Shown here one piece after another: positions 62,852 through 64,000 of a stretch of DNA of 64,000 nucleotides. The position numbers were made by a program, and so were the translations under genes. The notes below the pieces were generated by a model, which saw nothing but the letters and a program-made list of their open reading frames with translations, was not told where the DNA came from and made no database searches. Source of the stretch: G963674665 sp963674665 (GTDB lineage Bacteria; Desulfobacterota; Desulfovibrionia; Desulfovibrionales; Desulfovibrionaceae); NCBI GenBank assembly GCA_963674665.2, contig CAXXPL010000009.1, positions 806,001 through 870,000 on the forward strand. The letters run 5' to 3'. Position 1 is the first letter of the stretch. Every line of letters begins with the position of its first letter.

Positions 62852-63304
62852 ATGCTGAAAACACTTGTTGTGGACGACAGCAAATACCAGAGGTATATCA
62901 TCGAGCTTGCATTGACAGAGTATTGCAAGTGCGAGCAGGCAGCGGACGGAGATGAGGCGGTTATTCTGTTCGAGCGTGCCTTGCAGAAGGATAGTCCCTA
63001 CAATCTTGTGGTGTTGGACATCCTCATGCCCAACATGGACGGCCACAAGACGCTCCGCCGTATGAACAATCTACAGAAGCAGTACGGTCTTTCCGAAGAG
63101 CGGTGCTGCAAGGTGGTGATGCTCTCCAGTCTGGACGATCCGAAAAACATGATGCGCGCGCAGTTCGAGGAAGGGGCGCACGCCTACATCACCAAGCCCT
63201 TTGAAGACGAAGTGCTGATAGAGACGCTACGCAACCTGGACCTCATCGACAACCCCCTGGATGAGGACGACTTTCCCGATATGGTGGACGAGCGCACGCA
63301 ATGA
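62852..63304 (+). CDS. Single-domain response regulator
   Basis: A 150-residue receiver with a short acidic tail. VVDDSKYQRYI, phospho-Asp in LVVLDILMPNMDG, Ser in MLSSLDDP and Lys in YITKPFE. GGAGAGGA precedes the ATG. Its stop overlaps the CheD start (ATGA). The tail DEDDFPDMVDERTQ has no known output domain. It may be a phosphate sink or a second CheY for the same kinase. Confidence 0.87.
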   Translation: MLKTLVVDDSKYQRYIIELALTEYCKCEQAADGDEAVILFERALQKDSPYNLVVLDILMPNMDGHKTLRRMNNLQKQYGLSEERCCKVVMLSSLDDPKNMMRAQFEEGAHAYITKPFEDEVLIETLRNLDLIDNPLDEDDFPDMVDERTQ

Positions 63305-63792
63305 AAAGGATCTTCGACCGCTATCCCGACGCGAAGCAAAAATTTCTCATGGTGGCCGAAGGGGGGGTATTCATGGAGCCCACGGCGATTTCCACCGTCC
63401 TGGGGTCCTGTGTCACCGTGACCTTTCACTGCCCCAGTCAGAGGATAGGCGCGGCGTTTCACGCGTTGTTGCCGCGATTCGATGAATATGAGTACAAACA
63501 TCCCACAGGGTTGTTCTACCGGTACGTTGACAGCGCCATCAAGAGGACCTGCGACAAGCTCTTTGCCAGGGGAGTGAAAAAACAGGATATCGAATGCAAG
63601 ATCTTTGGCGGCTCAAGCGCCATGTTCCAGCACGAGATAAGCGTGGGGCCGAGGAACGTGCAAGTGGCCTATGAAACCCTGGCCTCCCTCTCCCTGCGCA
63701 TAACCGCCAGCAACGTCGGCGGTATCAAGGGACGCAAGATCGTGTTCATATCCCACACCGGAGAGGTCTACGTCAGGCAGTTGACCAGTTGA
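63301..63792 (+). CDS. cheD: Chemoreceptor deamidase / CheC activator CheD
   Basis: A 163-residue CheD. The catalytic Cys is in TVLGSCVTVTF, His in IGAAFHALLP, and the strand IECKIFGGSSAMF is conserved. CheD deamidates receptor glutamines and binds CheC. Its start overlaps the receiver stop by 4 bases. The pairing with the CheC gene less than 2 kb away is a sensible functional set. Confidence 0.88.
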   Translation: MKRIFDRYPDAKQKFLMVAEGGVFMEPTAISTVLGSCVTVTFHCPSQRIGAAFHALLPRFDEYEYKHPTGLFYRYVDSAIKRTCDKLFARGVKKQDIECKIFGGSSAMFQHEISVGPRNVQVAYETLASLSLRITASNVGGIKGRKIVFISHTGEVYVRQLTS

Positions 63793-63821
63793 ACTCGCTG
63801 CTCATTGATTGAAAACAATTT

Positions 63822-63859
63822 CCGGGGGGAACCCTTTTTTCAAAAAGGGTTCCCCCCGG
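63822..63859. terminator. Bidirectional GGGGGGAACCC terminator between cheD and ribB
   Basis: CCGGGGGGAACCCTTTTT pairs perfectly with AAAAAGGGTTCCCCCCGG around TC. The AT part of the stem gives a U-run on each strand. It lies between convergent genes, 29 bases after CheD and 36 bases beyond the ribB stop. Confidence 0.85.
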
Positions 63860-63895
63860 GGATCTCTTCTCGAACCTTCAAATCGGCGACAGGAC

Positions 63896-64000
63896 TCAGG
63901 CCGCCTGGCGCTCGGTGGAGTCCTTGAGTCTGTATGCCTTGAGGTCCTGGATGGTGATCACAGGCAGGCCGTGCTTTTCGGCATAAGCCACCACTTCGGG
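63896..64000 (-). CDS. ribB: C-terminus of 3,4-dihydroxy-2-butanone-4-phosphate synthase (partial)
   Basis: The last 34 residues, PEVVAYAEKHGLPVITIQDL and KAYRLKDSTE, match the end of RibB, where the synthase ends in HGLP-TI-DL-AYR. The enzyme makes the four-carbon unit of riboflavin from ribulose 5-phosphate. It could be the stand-alone RibB; the frame has no GTP cyclohydrolase part after it, so it is not the N-terminal half of a RibBA fusion. The rest lies off the right edge. Confidence 0.75.
   Translation of the reverse strand, partial: PEVVAYAEKHGLPVITIQDLKAYRLKDSTERQAA

Overview
The window looks like chromosome of a GC-rich sulfate-reducer-like deltaproteobacterium, probably Desulfovibrionaceae. 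This is inference: it rests on the gene set (HAAT and sugar ABC importers, a NikMLKQO-type nickel importer, CheC/CheD chemotaxis genes) and on intergenic hairpins of the form GGGGGAA-N-TTCCCCC, which I associate with that group. No rRNA or taxonomic marker is present. The ends cut one gene on each side: an unrecognised C-terminus on the left and the end of ribB on the right.

Region 1 (0.2-17 kb), catabolic block. A lone DhaK homologue on the minus strand is followed by a plus-strand operon: binding protein, two permeases, a small membrane protein and two ATPases (the same parts list as the rhizobial GlpSTPQUV glycerol importer), then DhaK and DhaL. This suggests uptake and phosphorylation of glycerol, dihydroxyacetone or a related polyol or ketose. 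A convergent minus-strand block carries an SDR dehydrogenase, a complete HAAT (Liv-like) importer, a LacI-type regulator and a 3-hydroxyacyl-CoA-dehydrogenase-like enzyme. A LacI-type operator candidate lies upstream of the SDR gene. Both binding-protein genes are followed by strong hairpins.

Region 2 (18.2-28.6 kb), an integrative element in the 3' end of tRNA-Ser(UGA). Flanking direct repeats of about 113 bp mark the ends. It carries a P4-type integrase with nearby repeated candidate arm sites, an AlpA-like regulator, a PrimPol-helicase, three small unknown genes and a 1155-residue single-chain restriction-modification protein of MmeI type as cargo. A cluster of short repeats in its longest non-coding gap may be an origin.

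Region 3 (29-33 kb), a nickel/cobalt ECF importer (NikM, NikL, NikK, NikQ, NikO) in which four of five genes are broken by single-base insertions. The same kind of lesion continues to 34.8 kb, so sequence error is as likely as gene decay. A STAS-domain protein follows.

Region 4 (33.6-49.2 kb), the most interesting locus. A minus-strand operon encodes a 1374-residue DUF4347/cadherin-like repeat protein without a Sec signal, TolC, a short periplasmic adaptor, a second membrane-fusion protein with a GAF-like N-terminus, and an M50 zinc protease fused to a HlyD-like arm. There is no ABC ATPase. A FecR-domain protein is divergent, and a large hybrid histidine kinase lies beyond it. I read this as a candidate ATPase-less secretion and display system.

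Region 5 (49.5-55 kb): RND efflux adaptor and pump, with an overlapping MoxR ATPase. Region 6 (55.3-59.5 kb): a DUF1269 protein, an AT-rich patch with a lipoprotein, an orphan antitoxin and an immunity-like protein, flanked on one side by the fossil end of a GntR regulator and on the other by an intact GntR gene divergent from a beta-hydroxyacid dehydrogenase. Region 7 (59.7-63.8 kb): CheA, CheC, CheY, a second receiver and CheD, without CheW, CheR, CheB or receptor genes nearby.
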